A DNA stretch of 64,000 nt from Phycicoccus sp. CSK15P-2 (GCF_016888005.1 NZ_JAFDVE010000009.1:1-64000), one strand, 5' to 3'; shown: positions 19,944 to 30,587, counted from the stretch's first letter. Translations and numbers: made by a program. The notes: generated from the letters alone by a model not told the origin.

Positions 19944-20737
19944 GCGCGCCGACCCGGTACGAGCAGCCCTTCCGGCACCCGAGCGGCACCCTTCCGCCGC
20001 CGGTGCCCGCCGAGCGGATGCCGGGCCACGTCGCCATCGTCATGGACGGCAACGGACGGTGGGCGAACCAGCGCGGGCTGCCCCGCACCAAGGGACACGA
20101 GGCGGGGGAGGCGGCCCTGCTCGACGTCGTGGCCGGCGCCATCGAGGTCGGGGTCACCCACCTGTCGGCGTACGCGTTCAGCACCGAGAACTGGAAGCGA
20201 AGCCCGGACGAGGTCCGCTTCCTCATGGGCTTCAACCGTCAGGTGATCCGCCGCCGCCGCGACCAGCTGCACTCGTGGGGGGTCCGGATGCGCTGGGTCG
20301 GTCGCCGGCCGCGACTGTGGGGCTCGGTCATCAAGGAGCTCGAGACCGCGCAGGAGCTGACGCGGCACAACACCGGCCTCACCCTCTACTTCTGTGTCAA
20401 CTACGGCGGCCGGGCCGAGGTCGGGGACGCCACCCGGCGCATCGCCGAGGACGTCGCGCGCGGCCGGCTCAAGGCGTCCGCCGTCGACGAGCGCACGGTC
20501 GCGCGGTACCTGCCCGAGCCCGACATGCCGGACGTCGACCTCTTCGTCCGCTCCTCGGGGGAGCAGCGGACGAGCAACTTCCTGCTCTGGCAGAGCGCCT
20601 ACGCCGAGATGGTGTTCCAGGACCGTCTCTGGCCCGACTACGACCGCCGGGACCTGTGGTCGGCGATCGAGACGTACGTGGCCCGTGACCGCCGCTACGG
20701 CGGTGCGGTGGACGCCCCACGAGCGGACTCCCGGTAG
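19940..20737 (+). CDS. uppS: Isoprenyl (undecaprenyl/decaprenyl) diphosphate synthase
   Basis: The 265-residue cis-prenyltransferase makes the lipid carrier for cell-wall synthesis. The catalytic Asp is in [13 protein letters not shown] and the [12 protein letters not shown] and [12 protein letters not shown] motifs are intact. In this group product chain length can be C30, C50 or C55 and cannot be fixed here. The GTG overlaps the recO stop. Confidence 0.95.
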   Translation: MSAPTRYEQPFRHPSGTLPPPVPAERMPGHVAIVMDGNGRWANQRGLPRTKGHEAGEAALLDVVAGAIEVGVTHLSAYAFSTENWKRSPDEVRFLMGFNRQVIRRRRDQLHSWGVRMRWVGRRPRLWGSVIKELETAQELTRHNTGLTLYFCVNYGGRAEVGDATRRIAEDVARGRLKASAVDERTVARYLPEPDMPDVDLFVRSSGEQRTSNFLLWQSAYAEMVFQDRLWPDYDRRDLWSAIETYVARDRRYGGAVDAPRADSR

Positions 20738-20748
20738 CCTCACCCGGC

Positions 20749-21405
20749 ATGGCTCTCTCGAGTGTCGTCACCCAGTACCCGGAGGTCGCGGCCGTCGTCG
20801 CCCGGCTGGTCCGCAGCCCCGAGGTCGCCCGGCACTGGCACGCGGAGAGCGCGTGCGCGGGGATGACGGTCGGTGGTCTCGCCCACCACGTGGCGCGTCA
20901 GACCTCGCACGTCGTCACCCTGCTCTCTGCGGCGCCCGGTGCCGACGAGGTCATCTCGGTGCTCGACCACTACCGCAGGGCGGCGTGGGTGCACACGAGC
21001 CTCGACGACGACCAGAACGTCGAGATCCGGAGCTCTGCCGACGCCTCGGCAGCGAGCGGCCCTGACGCACTGCTGGCTCGGATGGACGCCGACCTCGAGG
21101 CCCTTCCTGACGCCCTCGACCCCGTGATCCGGGGCGCGCGGGTCCCTGACGCGGTCCATCTGCCGTGGCAGGGATGGTCGCTCTCGACGGCGGACTTCCT
21201 CCTCACGCGGACGATGGAGTGCGTCGTGCACACCGACGACCTCGCCGCGAGCGTCGGGCTGCCGACGCCGGAGCTCCCCGCCGAGCCGGTGCGCGAGGTC
21301 CTCGCGCTGCTCGCGGCCGTGGCCGCGGAGCGACACGGCCAGGTCGCGCTCGTCCGGGCTCTGAGCCGGCCACAGCGAGCAGTGGGGCCGGTCAGCGCGT
21401 TCTGA
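20749..21405 (+). CDS. DinB-fold mycothiol-dependent-type protein
   Basis: A 218-residue protein with the MDMPI N-terminal/DinB four-helix fold: H-W-H-A-E-S-A-C-A-G-M-T-V-G-G-L-A-H-H-V-A near residue 30, a D-D-D pattern and E-C-V-V-H-T-D-D-L-A-A-S-V-G near residue 160. The three histidines at W-H-x-E, H-H-V-A and V-V-H-T-D-D would bind a metal. The family includes mycothiol-dependent maleylpyruvate isomerase and many undefined thiol transferases. A TAGCCT box ends eight bases before the ATG. Confidence 0.75.
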   Translation: MALSSVVTQYPEVAAVVARLVRSPEVARHWHAESACAGMTVGGLAHHVARQTSHVVTLLSAAPGADEVISVLDHYRRAAWVHTSLDDDQNVEIRSSADASAASGPDALLARMDADLEALPDALDPVIRGARVPDAVHLPWQGWSLSTADFLLTRTMECVVHTDDLAASVGLPTPELPAEPVREVLALLAAVAAERHGQVALVRALSRPQRAVGPVSAF

Positions 21406-21432
21406 GCGGGACCGGACATCGCCAAGACCGGC

Positions 21433-22656
21433 TCAGACGTACGCCCAGGTCATGATCATGTTGTGGTCGGATGGCGGGTTCTTGGCCTTGCCGTAGGCGC
21501 TGCCCGCCGGGACGACCGTCTCCCAGGTCCGGGCCCGGACGCCCCACGAGACGAAGATGTAGTCGATGGCGCTGCCGTTGTACTTCCACCACTGGGAGCG
21601 GTCCAGGCGCGGCCGCGAGGTGTTGCCCTCCGGGAAGGTGCAGGAGTAGGTGCTCTTGTTCGTCGTGTTGTAGACGACGTTGACGAACCGGGGGGCCGCC
21701 ATCGGCACGCTCGGGGCCCGCGGCGTGAGGCGTCGGCACCAGCCCAGGCCGCTCCCGCTGGCTTTCATCCGCCGGTCGTTGCCGACGATGTCGACCCACT
21801 TCGCGGACGTGAGCACGTCGGCTGCGGTCCTCGCCTCGGTGTAGCGCGAGGAGTTGAGGTCGCCGACGACGAAGGTCGGGAGAGACGCCCCCTGGTACGT
21901 CCGGTGCTTGGCGACGACCCCGAGCGCCTGCTTCATCTGGGCGACTCGGAACGCGTCGGTTGCTTTGGCGTCGAGGTGGGTGTTGACCGCGAGGAAGCGT
22001 CGCTTGGTCGCACGCTGCTCGAGGACGGCCCACTCCACGGTGCGACGCGTCGTCGTCGAGCTCCGGAGGTTCGCCGACCCGTGGGTGAGCAACCGGGTGG
22101 TCCGGGAGTTGTACAGGAGGCGGTTGTCGTTCGGACCCTTGGTCGGGCTCGTGTAGCACGTGCGCCACGGAGCCGCCTGTCCTTTCCACCGGCCGTTCCA
22201 CTCGGGGGTGGACGAGCAGGACGGGCGGAAGCGGTTGACGGGGATGTAGAGGTTTCCGGCCGACAGGGTGCGGGCGTTGACCAGGTCCGTGAGGTCTTCG
22301 TACTGCGAGATGTGGCGAGGGGTGGCCGTCCGGGTCTCGCGGACCCAGCCCTGCGACGCCTCCTGGAGCCCGACGACGTCCGGGAGGCACTTCGCGATCT
22401 GGTCGGCGATGGCAGTGCGGCGGGCCGGCCAGTTCGTCCACGTCCCGCCGGCGCTCTGCCCGAGGATGTTGTAGCTCGCGACACCGACGAGCGCCTTGCG
22501 CGCGAGGGCCGGGTCCTTGCGGTCGGCGACGGCAACGGCCTTCGCCGCGCACGACGTGGTGGCGGCGTGTGCTGTGGCGGCCGGTGTGGCCACCGAGAGG
22601 GTCGCGCACAGGGCGGTCGCGGTGAGGGCGGCGAACGCCCGTCGTGAGCGGGTCAT
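21433..22656 (-). CDS. Secreted endonuclease/exonuclease/phosphatase family protein
   Basis: The 407-residue protein begins with a signal peptide (M-T-R-S-R-R-A-F-A-A-L-T ... A-T-A-H-A-A). The mature part has the EEP fold: V-A-S-Y-N-I-L-G, V-V-G-L-Q-E-A-S (catalytic Glu), L-A-V-N-T-H-L-D, F-V-V-G-D-L-N-S-S (Asp/Asn) and the end P-S-D-H-N-M-I-M (catalytic His). Extracellular DNase or sphingomyelinase-like phosphodiesterase are both possible. It faces uppS-DinB convergently and lies downstream of the zinc genes. Confidence 0.85.
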   Translation of the reverse strand: MTRSRRAFAALTATALCATLSVATPAATAHAATTSCAAKAVAVADRKDPALARKALVGVASYNILGQSAGGTWTNWPARRTAIADQIAKCLPDVVGLQEASQGWVRETRTATPRHISQYEDLTDLVNARTLSAGNLYIPVNRFRPSCSSTPEWNGRWKGQAAPWRTCYTSPTKGPNDNRLLYNSRTTRLLTHGSANLRSSTTTRRTVEWAVLEQRATKRRFLAVNTHLDAKATDAFRVAQMKQALGVVAKHRTYQGASLPTFVVGDLNSSRYTEARTAADVLTSAKWVDIVGNDRRMKASGSGLGWCRRLTPRAPSVPMAAPRFVNVVYNTTNKSTYSCTFPEGNTSRPRLDRSQWWKYNGSAIDYIFVSWGVRARTWETVVPAGSAYGKAKNPPSDHNMIMTWAYV

Positions 22657-22762
22657 GGCGTGGTCCGTTCCCCGTGCATGGAGGTGGGTCAGTACGGCCG
22701 GAACGGTAGCTCCTCGGACGGCCGGCTCGCCGGTGAAACGGAGATGTACGAGCCGGTCGGAC

Positions 22763-23176
22763 TCAGGAGGAGCCGGACGAGCACCGACGACACAGGCCGT
22801 CGACCTCCACCGTGTGCCGCACCTGGGTGAAGCCGTGCGACGCGGCGACGGTCTCCGCCCACCGCTCGACGGCGTCGGCCGTGACCTCGACGGCGAGACC
22901 GCAGCCGCGGCACACCACGTGGTGGTGGTGGTCCTCGGTGGCGCACGCCCGGTAGACGCTCTCCCCGTCGGCGGTGCGGATGACGTCGACCTCGCCGTCG
23001 GTGGCCATGGCCTGGAGGTTGCGGTACACGGTGGCGAGCCCGACCCGATCCCCGGCGGATGCGAGGTCGGCGTGGATCTCCTGGGCGGACCGGAACTCCG
23101 TGGCATCGGCCAGCGCCTCGGCGATGGCCGCGCGCTGGCGGGTGGGGCGTCGTTCGGTGCGGGCCTGTCCGCTCAT
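22763..23176 (-). CDS. zur: Fur family regulator, probably Zur
   Basis: A 137-residue Fur-type repressor: winged helix with R-Q-R-A-A-I-A-E-A-L and V-G-L-A-T-V-Y-R-N-L-Q, metal site E-D-H-H-H-H-V-V-C-R-G-C-G, and a second C-R-R-C at the C-terminus for structural zinc. Its start overlaps the znuB stop (ATGA), so it is the last gene of the znuACB operon, which makes Zur much likelier than Fur. It would repress the operon through the boxes at 25923-25959. Confidence 0.88.
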   Translation of the reverse strand: MSGQARTERRPTRQRAAIAEALADATEFRSAQEIHADLASAGDRVGLATVYRNLQAMATDGEVDVIRTADGESVYRACATEDHHHHVVCRGCGLAVEVTADAVERWAETVAASHGFTQVRHTVEVDGLCRRCSSGSS

Positions 23177-24159
23177 CGTGCCGTGACCTCCTCGTGCTCG
23201 CCGTGCTCGTCGTAGTGGCCCTGGTGCGCCGCGTGCCGGTGCCCGTCGTGCAGGTAGTCGACGTGGTCTCCGTGGGGCACCGCCGGGTGGCCGCACCGTG
23301 GACCGTGCTCGTGGTCGTGCCGCTCGGCGCGGGCGTGCGCGGCGCGGCGGAGCCGTCCGTGCACGGCGGAGACCGCGGTGACGACGAGGAAGGTGGCGAT
23401 CGCGACGAGGACGATCGTGCCGCCGGAGGGTGTCTCGGCCTCGTAGGACACGACCACGCCACCGACGCTGCTCAGGACCCCGATCACGACGGCCCACCTC
23501 ACGCTGGCGGCGAAGCTGCGCGAGAGCAGCTGGGCCGTGGCGTTGGGGATGATCATCAGTGCGCTGATGAGCAGCAGGCCCACGACGCGCATCGACACGA
23601 CGACCGTGACGGCGGTGAGCACCGCGAGGACGAGGTTGTACGCCATGACCGGCATCCCCGCCGAACGGGCGTACTCCTCGTCGTTCGCGACCGCGAAGAA
23701 GCGCGGTCGGAGGAGCAGGGTCGCCCCGAGCACGGTCGCGGCGAGGGCTGCCAGGACGACGAGGTCGCCGCGGCTGGTCGTGAGGATGGCGCCGAAGAGG
23801 TAGGCGGTGAGGTTCGACGGGCTTCCGGCGCTCGAGCGGGAGATGAGGACCACGCCGAGGGCGATGCCGCCGTAGAACATCACCGCCAGGGCGACATCGC
23901 CACTGGTGCGTCCGGAGGCCCGGATGAGCTCGATCGCGACCCCGGCGGCCACCGCCGCGACGAGCGCGGTGAGGACCGGCTGCTGGCCGGTCAGGACACC
24001 GACCGCGACACCGGCGAGCGCCACGTGCCCCATGCCGTCCCCGATGAGCGACATCCGACGCTGGACGAGGAAGGTGCCGACGAGGGGGGCGGCGATCCCG
24101 GCGAGGAGCGCGGCGAGGAGCGCCTGGCGCATGAAGTCGAGCGCGAGCATGTCACTCAC
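23173..24159 (-). CDS. znuB: Zinc ABC transporter permease ZnuB-like
   Basis: A 328-residue ABC-3 family permease with eight or nine hydrophobic segments, including G-D-G-M-G-H-V-A-L-A-G-V-A and V-G-L-L-L-I-S-A-L-M-I-I-P. The family normally ends near residue 275. Here about 50 more residues form a His-rich tail (H-D-H-E-H-G, H-G-D-H-V-D-Y-L-H-D-G-H-R-H, H-Q-G-H-Y-D-E-H-G-E-H), probably cytoplasmic and metal-binding. It overlaps znuC at its start and zur at its stop. Confidence 0.92.
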   Translation of the reverse strand: MSDMLALDFMRQALLAALLAGIAAPLVGTFLVQRRMSLIGDGMGHVALAGVAVGVLTGQQPVLTALVAAVAAGVAIELIRASGRTSGDVALAVMFYGGIALGVVLISRSSAGSPSNLTAYLFGAILTTSRGDLVVLAALAATVLGATLLLRPRFFAVANDEEYARSAGMPVMAYNLVLAVLTAVTVVVSMRVVGLLLISALMIIPNATAQLLSRSFAASVRWAVVIGVLSSVGGVVVSYEAETPSGGTIVLVAIATFLVVTAVSAVHGRLRRAAHARAERHDHEHGPRCGHPAVPHGDHVDYLHDGHRHAAHQGHYDEHGEHEEVTAR

Positions 24160-24973
24160 CGGCCACCGCCTGTGCGGTGGGGTCGAGCGGTCCGCCTCCG
24201 AGGACGCGGCGGACCCCGGGTCGTCCGGGGTCGTCGTGGTGGTGCCCGGAGCCGTGGTGGTGCGCGCGCAGGGCCAGGTGCGCCTCGTACTCGGGGGGCG
24301 TGCCGTCGAAGTCGAGGTGCCCGGCGTCCATGCAGACGATGCGCGTCACGACGTCGTGCAGGGCGTCGAGCTCGTGCGTGACGACGAGCATGGAGGTGCC
24401 GCCCGCGACGAGACGGGCGAGGACGTCCGTCAGCGCGTGCTGGCTGGCGGTGTCGACGCCGGCCGTCGGCTCGTCCATGACCAGCAGATCCGGCCGGCCG
24501 GCCAGCGCCCGGGCGATGAGCACCCGGCGCTGCTGCCCGCCGGAGAGCGAGGCGACCTCCTCGTCGGCCCGGTCGGACAGGCCGACGGCGTCGATCGACT
24601 CGGCGACGACGGCGCGGTCCTCGGCGCTCGCGGGCTTCCACCAGGGGCGATGCGGCAGCCGCCCCACGGCGACGATCTCGGCGACGGTCGCGCGCACCGA
24701 CGCGGAGAGCGAGTGCCGTTGCGGGACGTACCCGATGCGGGTGTGCTCACGGAACCGGTCGCGCGGGACGCCGAGCAGGAGGACCTCGCCGCCCTGGTGG
24801 TCGGCGAGACCGAGCAGTCCCTTGACGAGGGTCGACTTGCCGGAGCCGTTCGGCCCGAGCAGGGCGACGACCTCTCCCGGCTCGACGGTGACGTGGACGC
24901 CGGACACGATGCTGCGGTCGCCGTACCCGAAGGACGCCGACCGCAGCTCGATGAGGGACGGAGCGGGCGTCAC
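24152..24973 (-). CDS. znuC: Zinc ABC transporter ATP-binding protein ZnuC-like
   Basis: The 273-residue ATPase has Walker A G-P-N-G-S-G-K-S-T, Q-loop, signature L-S-G-G-Q-Q-R-R and Walker B L-L-V-M-D-E-P-T. After the usual end it carries a His-rich tail (H-H-H-G-S-G-H-H-H-D-D) like znuB. The GTG start at 24973 overlaps the znuA stop. Confidence 0.92.
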   Translation of the reverse strand: MTPAPSLIELRSASFGYGDRSIVSGVHVTVEPGEVVALLGPNGSGKSTLVKGLLGLADHQGGEVLLLGVPRDRFREHTRIGYVPQRHSLSASVRATVAEIVAVGRLPHRPWWKPASAEDRAVVAESIDAVGLSDRADEEVASLSGGQQRRVLIARALAGRPDLLVMDEPTAGVDTASQHALTDVLARLVAGGTSMLVVTHELDALHDVVTRIVCMDAGHLDFDGTPPEYEAHLALRAHHHGSGHHHDDPGRPGVRRVLGGGPLDPTAQAVAGE

Positions 24974-25923
24974 GAACAGCCCTGTCCCTTCTCGAGCGTC
25001 GCGAGGTTGCTGCGCATCACCTCAAGGTAGTCGCTGCCGGCGGAGGTGTCCGTGATCCCCTCGACGGGGTCGAGCACCTCGACCCGTGCGCCGGTCTCAC
25101 GGGCCAGGGTCTCGGCGAGGTCGGGGGAGACCAGGGTCTCGCTGTAGATGGTGGTGACGTCGTGCTCCTGCACGTACGCCGCGAGGTCCCTGAGGGTCGC
25201 GGCGTCCGGCTCGATGTCCGGAGAGATCCCCGCGATGCCCTGCTGGTGCAGGCCGTAGCGCTCGGCCAGGTAGCCGAAGGCCACGTGGCTCGTGACGAGG
25301 TCGGTGCTCGAGCAGCCCGCGAGCCCCGACTCGATGTCGCGGTCGAGCGACCGGAGGTCCGCGACGAGAGCGGCCGCGTTGGCGCGGTAGTCCTCGGCGT
25401 GACCGGCGTCCGCCTCCGCGAACCGCTCGCCGATGGCCGTCACGACGGCTTCGTAGCGGACGGGGTCGAGCCAGAAGTGCGGGTCCTGGCCCTCGTGCTC
25501 GGCGTGGTCCCCGTCCTCCTCGGCGTGCTCGCCCTCCTCGTCGGAGTGCTCGCCCCCCTCGGGTGCGGCGAGCGACAGGTCGGCGTCGGGGGAGACGTCG
25601 AAGCTCGCGTCGGAGGCCTCGTTCGCGACCGCCTCGTCGACGGCGGGCTGGAAGTCGGCGAGGTAGACGACGAGGTCGGCACTCGTCATTCCGGCGACGT
25701 CCTTGGGGGTGAGCTCGAGGTCGTGCGGCTCGGCACCGGGCTTCGTGAGAGCGGTGACGGACACGTGGTCACCCCCGACCCGCTGGGAGGCCCACTCCAG
25801 CGGGTAGAACGCGGCGACGACGTCGAGCGACGTGCCGGAGCCGTCGGACCCGGGGTCGGCCGAGCCGCATCCCGTGAGGGCGAGGGCCGAGGTCGTGGCG
25901 AGGGCGGTGAGAGCACGCTTCAT
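24970..25923 (-). CDS. znuA: Zinc ABC transporter substrate-binding lipoprotein ZnuA-like
   Basis: The 317-residue cluster A-I binding protein starts with a lipoprotein signal (M-K-R-A-L-T-A-L ... L-A-L-T-G-C-G-S). Metal ligands include the His in G-A-E-P-H-D-L-E, the His in D-P-H-F-W-L-D-P, the His in S-H-V-A-F-G-Y and an acidic residue near the end. A His/Asp/Glu-rich loop (H-S-D-E-E-G-E-H-A-E-E, D-H-A-E-H-E) precedes the second ligand, as in zinc-specific members. ATG 25923 is preferred over an in-frame ATG at 25938, as the shorter form begins directly with the signal peptide. It is the first gene of znuA-znuC-znuB-zur. Confidence 0.92.
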   Translation of the reverse strand: MKRALTALATTSALALTGCGSADPGSDGSGTSLDVVAAFYPLEWASQRVGGDHVSVTALTKPGAEPHDLELTPKDVAGMTSADLVVYLADFQPAVDEAVANEASDASFDVSPDADLSLAAPEGGEHSDEEGEHAEEDGDHAEHEGQDPHFWLDPVRYEAVVTAIGERFAEADAGHAEDYRANAAALVADLRSLDRDIESGLAGCSSTDLVTSHVAFGYLAERYGLHQQGIAGISPDIEPDAATLRDLAAYVQEHDVTTIYSETLVSPDLAETLARETGARVEVLDPVEGITDTSAGSDYLEVMRSNLATLEKGQGCS

Positions 25924-25960
25924 GACAATCATTCTCAAATGAAATGAGAACCGTTGTCAA
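25923..25960 (-). promoter_or_regulatory. znuA promoter covered by two Zur boxes
   Basis: TGACAATCATTCTCA (25923-25937) and TGAGAACCGTTGTCA (25945-25959) are two copies of one 15-bp motif in opposite orientation, 22 bp centre to centre. On the minus strand TTGACA (25955-25960) and GAGAAT (25931-25936), 18 apart, form the promoter; the start codon follows seven bases after the -10. One box covers the -35, the other the -10 and start, so bound Zur would block transcription. Confidence 0.75.
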
Positions 25961-25974
25961 GTGGGTCGAGCCGG

Positions 25975-26265
25975 TCAGGTGCGCGGAAAGACCTGCGTGA
26001 CGAGCACGGCGACCATGAGCGCGACGACGGCCACCCGCATGAGCCGCTCGGCGGGCCCGAGCCGGGGCCAGGCGAGCGCCAGGATCCAGGTCAGGGCGAG
26101 GACGACGAGCAGGATGAGGACCCATCCGATGCCCGGCAGGAACAGGCCGGCGACGACGAGACCGAGGACGAGGAGGAACGGGACGACGCGCGGCAGGCCA
26201 CTGAGCCACGTCACGGCGGGCAGGCTGGCACGTTCGAATGACTGGCGCAGGCTCGACACGGTCAC
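25975..26265 (-). CDS. Small DUF6703-type membrane protein
   Basis: A 96-residue protein with [13 protein letters not shown] then three hydrophobic segments around L-F-L-P-G-I-G-W-V and a basic [12 protein letters not shown]. This fits a small actinobacterial membrane family I know as DUF6703; function unknown. GTG 26265 is chosen, with GTG 26259 possible. It is divergent from glyS. Confidence 0.65.
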   Translation of the reverse strand: MTVSSLRQSFERASLPAVTWLSGLPRVVPFLLVLGLVVAGLFLPGIGWVLILLVVLALTWILALAWPRLGPAERLMRVAVVALMVAVLVTQVFPRT

Positions 26266-26318
26266 CCAGCGTACGGTTGCCGCCGGAAACCGGTGCGAGA
26301 GGCGCACCGCCCGGCGGA

Positions 26319-26324
26319 TAGCCT
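26319..26324 (+). promoter_or_regulatory. -10 box of glyS (leaderless)
   Basis: TAGCCT ends seven bases before the ATG at 26332. It predicts a leaderless glycyl-tRNA synthetase mRNA. Confidence 0.45.
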
Positions 26325-26331
26325 TTCCGAC

Positions 26332-27738
<1,407 letters not shown>

Positions 27739-27752
27739 GCCTCGAGCGCACG

Positions 27753-30587
27753 TCAGGCCTCCGGGCCGAACTCCTCCCACACCGCCTGGGCGTCGTCCGG
27801 GCGCCCGGCGCGGTCGAGTGCGCGGGCCAGGGCTCCCGCGGCCTCGACCCGCTCGGCGTGCAGGCCGGCCGACCGCAGGTCGGTCAACGCCGTGCGCAGC
27901 AGGGGCTCGGCCTCCGCGATCCGGTCGGCCTCCGCGAGCATGGCGGCCTCCTCGGCGCCGAGCACGGTCTCGTAGTGCCCACCGACGAGGGCTCGCGCGG
28001 CACGCATCCGGGCGACGGCGTCGTCGGTGCGGCCGGCACGGGCCAGCAGGTGACCGCCCTGCCGGAGCAGGTCCGGCTCGAGCTCTTCGGCGTCGAACGC
28101 GTCACCGCGCCCGTCCGGGAGGGCGTCGGCGACGAGCTGGACCTCCTCGAGGACGGCGTCGAGCTCGACGAGACCGGCGTCGACGTCGTCCTGGCCGGCG
28201 ACGAGCCCGGCGCGGTAGCGGAGCGCCGCCAGCAGGGCGTCGAGCGTGCCGCTGGAGCGGGTCTTGTCGATGGCGTCGTCGAAGTGCGCGCGCGCGGCCT
28301 CGGGGTCGTCGGCGTCCCAAGCGCTGGTGCCGGCCCGGACCTGGCTGTGGCCGGCCTCCTCGAGCCTCCCGGCCGCCTCGAAGGCGGCGGACGCGGTGGC
28401 GTACGCGGTGCGGGCCTGTGCCGGCGAGCCCACGGCCGAGAGGGCGTTGCCGAGCGCCCAGCCGGTGGGACCGACGAGGTCCGGCACGTTCTGCCGGATG
28501 ACCGGGAACGCGGCCTCGAGCAGCTCGGCGGCCTCGACCGGACGGCCGGTCTCGAGCCAGGAGAGCCCGAGCAGGCGCTGCCCCACGGCGAGGGCGACCG
28601 GCTCGCGCATCGCGGTCGCGACGGCGACCGCGTCGGCCGCGCGGGGCTCGAGCCGGGGGTAGTCGCCCTGCTGGACGAGGAGGTCGCAGTAGGCGAAGAG
28701 GAGGGTCATCCGGGCGCCCTCGACGGCACCGGGTGACGCGAGGGCCTCCAGGTAGAGCGCATCGGCCTGCTCGTCGTCGCCCTCGATGCGGGCGAGCCGC
28801 GCACGCAGGTCGAGGATCCGGACCTGCAGTGCGGGCCGCTCCCCGGCCAGCGCAGCGGCCTCCTCGATCATGGCCGCGGCGCGGGCGGGGTCGGCCGCGA
28901 AGGCGACCGGGGAGGCGTCGAGCAGGCAGAGCGCCTGACGGGCGACCCCACCGGAGCGGCCGTACAGCGACGCGGCGTGGAGCAGCAGCTCGACCGCGTC
29001 GTCCGGCCCGGTGGTCAGGGCGTACCAGCGCAGGGCTGAGGCGGCTTCCGCGGTGTGGCCGTCCTCCTCGATGACGGTGTGCAGCGCGCGAGCGGCCGTC
29101 CGGGCGTGCGCGACCTCGGGGGACGACGGGCCGTGCGCGGCGAGTGCCTCGGTGACCTCGAGCGCGGCGAGGTCGGCCCTGGCCATCGTGGCCTCGAGGC
29201 CGTCGCCGCCACGGATGGCCTCGGACGCCGCGGCGTCCAGCCGTGCGCGGACCGCCTCGGGGTCACGCAGCAGGGGGCACGACGAGCGGTCGAGCACCGC
29301 CGCAGCGGCCCACTCCGCGGGGGTGCTGAGCATGCCGAGCACCTCCTCGCGCGAGCGGAGCCAGCCGCGCAGGGCCTTCTCGAGCGTGGGGTCGAGCTCG
29401 TGGCGCGCCTGCTGGACCCGGGCCGCGAGGTGGACGACCTCGTCGCCGCTGGTCGGCTGGGGCGCTCCGCGCTCCGGCCGAGGTTCGGTGCTCGGCAGGT
29501 GCGTCGGCGGCAGGGTCGGCTCCTCGGCGACGACGCCGTCGTCGAGCGCAGCCCCGACCGCGTCCCCGACCACGGACGTCCCGTTGCGGTCGTCGAAGCG
29601 TGCGGCGAGCTCCGCGCCCAGCGCCCGCAGCTCGTCCTCGACCTGCGCGGTGGGCCGGCCGTCGACCGTGTCAGGGGCCAGCCCCACCCGGCGTGCGTGT
29701 CCGAGCACCCACGCCGCGGTGGCCGCGAACCACATACGGTCGAACGCCGTGTGGAGCTCGTCGAGCCAGCCGAGGCGGGGGAGGAGGAGGTCGAGCGCAC
29801 GGTCGGTGTTGCCGAGACGGACGAGGACCCGCAGGCATCGGGCCGCGGTCGTCGCCTCCGCGGCGTCGTCCGCCACGAGCTGCCAGGACCGGCGGAAGGA
29901 GCCCGCGGCGCCGTCGAGGTCACCCTGTCCGGCGCGGATCTCGGCATCGTGGGACAGGCAGGTCTGCGGCTCCTCGCCGCACGAGAGCCGGCCGGCCACG
30001 ACGGGCGCGAGCAGGTCGAGGGCCCGCTGCGGGTCGGACCGGTGGGCGAGCAGCGCCTGCTCCCGGGCCTCACAGGCGAAGCAGTCGCTCTGCTCGTCGC
30101 GCGGCTCCTCGAGCCAGCGGGCCAGGGCCTCGTCCCGCCCGTCGTCGTCGCCGCGCGCGACCGCCAGCCAGGCCCTGGCGGCGTACGCCGGACGCAGGTG
30201 GAACCCGTCCTCGCCCAGCGCCGCGGCGAGGTCGTCGACGGTGGCCGCCCAGGCGTCGAGCGGGACCTCGGGCATCTTCTCGATCTTGTCCACGGCCCAC
30301 TTGAGCTTCCACAGCACCTCGTTGCGCTCGACCTGCTCCAGGCCCTTCCCCGGGGCCAGGGCGGCGCGCAGCCACGCGATGTGCGTGAGCATCACCGGGT
30401 CGTCGGGAACGTAGTACAGGGCGGTGACGATGTCCTGACGGGCCACGAACTCCTCGGCGAACGACCCGTGCTGCCGGGCGAGCCGCAGCGCCTCCTCGTG
30501 CGCCCGCACCTGCGCGGGGCCGTGCGGCAGCCGGTCGGCGGCGAGCGAGAGGTCCGCGAACTCGGGTGAGACCTGCTCCCACTGCAT
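27753..30587 (-). CDS. Large TPR-repeat protein paired with HSP90
   Basis: A 944-residue soluble protein rich in Ala and Leu, with helical-hairpin repeats over most of its length that fit tetratricopeptide repeats (for example A-A-E-L-L-E-A-A-F-P and G-N-A-L-S-A-V-G-S-P-A-Q-A-R-T-A-Y). No catalytic motif or signal peptide is seen. Around residues 165-215 is a cysteine-containing stretch (D-C-F-A-C-E-A-R-E, L-S-C-G-E-E-P-Q-T-C-L). Its ATG overlaps the stop of the HSP90-like gene (ATGA), so the two are made together, and TPR domains are the classic partners of HSP90 in eukaryotes. Convergent with glyS. Confidence 0.8.
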   Translation of the reverse strand: MQWEQVSPEFADLSLAADRLPHGPAQVRAHEEALRLARQHGSFAEEFVARQDIVTALYYVPDDPVMLTHIAWLRAALAPGKGLEQVERNEVLWKLKWAVDKIEKMPEVPLDAWAATVDDLAAALGEDGFHLRPAYAARAWLAVARGDDDGRDEALARWLEEPRDEQSDCFACEAREQALLAHRSDPQRALDLLAPVVAGRLSCGEEPQTCLSHDAEIRAGQGDLDGAAGSFRRSWQLVADDAAEATTAARCLRVLVRLGNTDRALDLLLPRLGWLDELHTAFDRMWFAATAAWVLGHARRVGLAPDTVDGRPTAQVEDELRALGAELAARFDDRNGTSVVGDAVGAALDDGVVAEEPTLPPTHLPSTEPRPERGAPQPTSGDEVVHLAARVQQARHELDPTLEKALRGWLRSREEVLGMLSTPAEWAAAAVLDRSSCPLLRDPEAVRARLDAAASEAIRGGDGLEATMARADLAALEVTEALAAHGPSSPEVAHARTAARALHTVIEEDGHTAEAASALRWYALTTGPDDAVELLLHAASLYGRSGGVARQALCLLDASPVAFAADPARAAAMIEEAAALAGERPALQVRILDLRARLARIEGDDEQADALYLEALASPGAVEGARMTLLFAYCDLLVQQGDYPRLEPRAADAVAVATAMREPVALAVGQRLLGLSWLETGRPVEAAELLEAAFPVIRQNVPDLVGPTGWALGNALSAVGSPAQARTAYATASAAFEAAGRLEEAGHSQVRAGTSAWDADDPEAARAHFDDAIDKTRSSGTLDALLAALRYRAGLVAGQDDVDAGLVELDAVLEEVQLVADALPDGRGDAFDAEELEPDLLRQGGHLLARAGRTDDAVARMRAARALVGGHYETVLGAEEAAMLAEADRIAEAEPLLRTALTDLRSAGLHAERVEAAGALARALDRAGRPDDAQAVWEEFGPEA

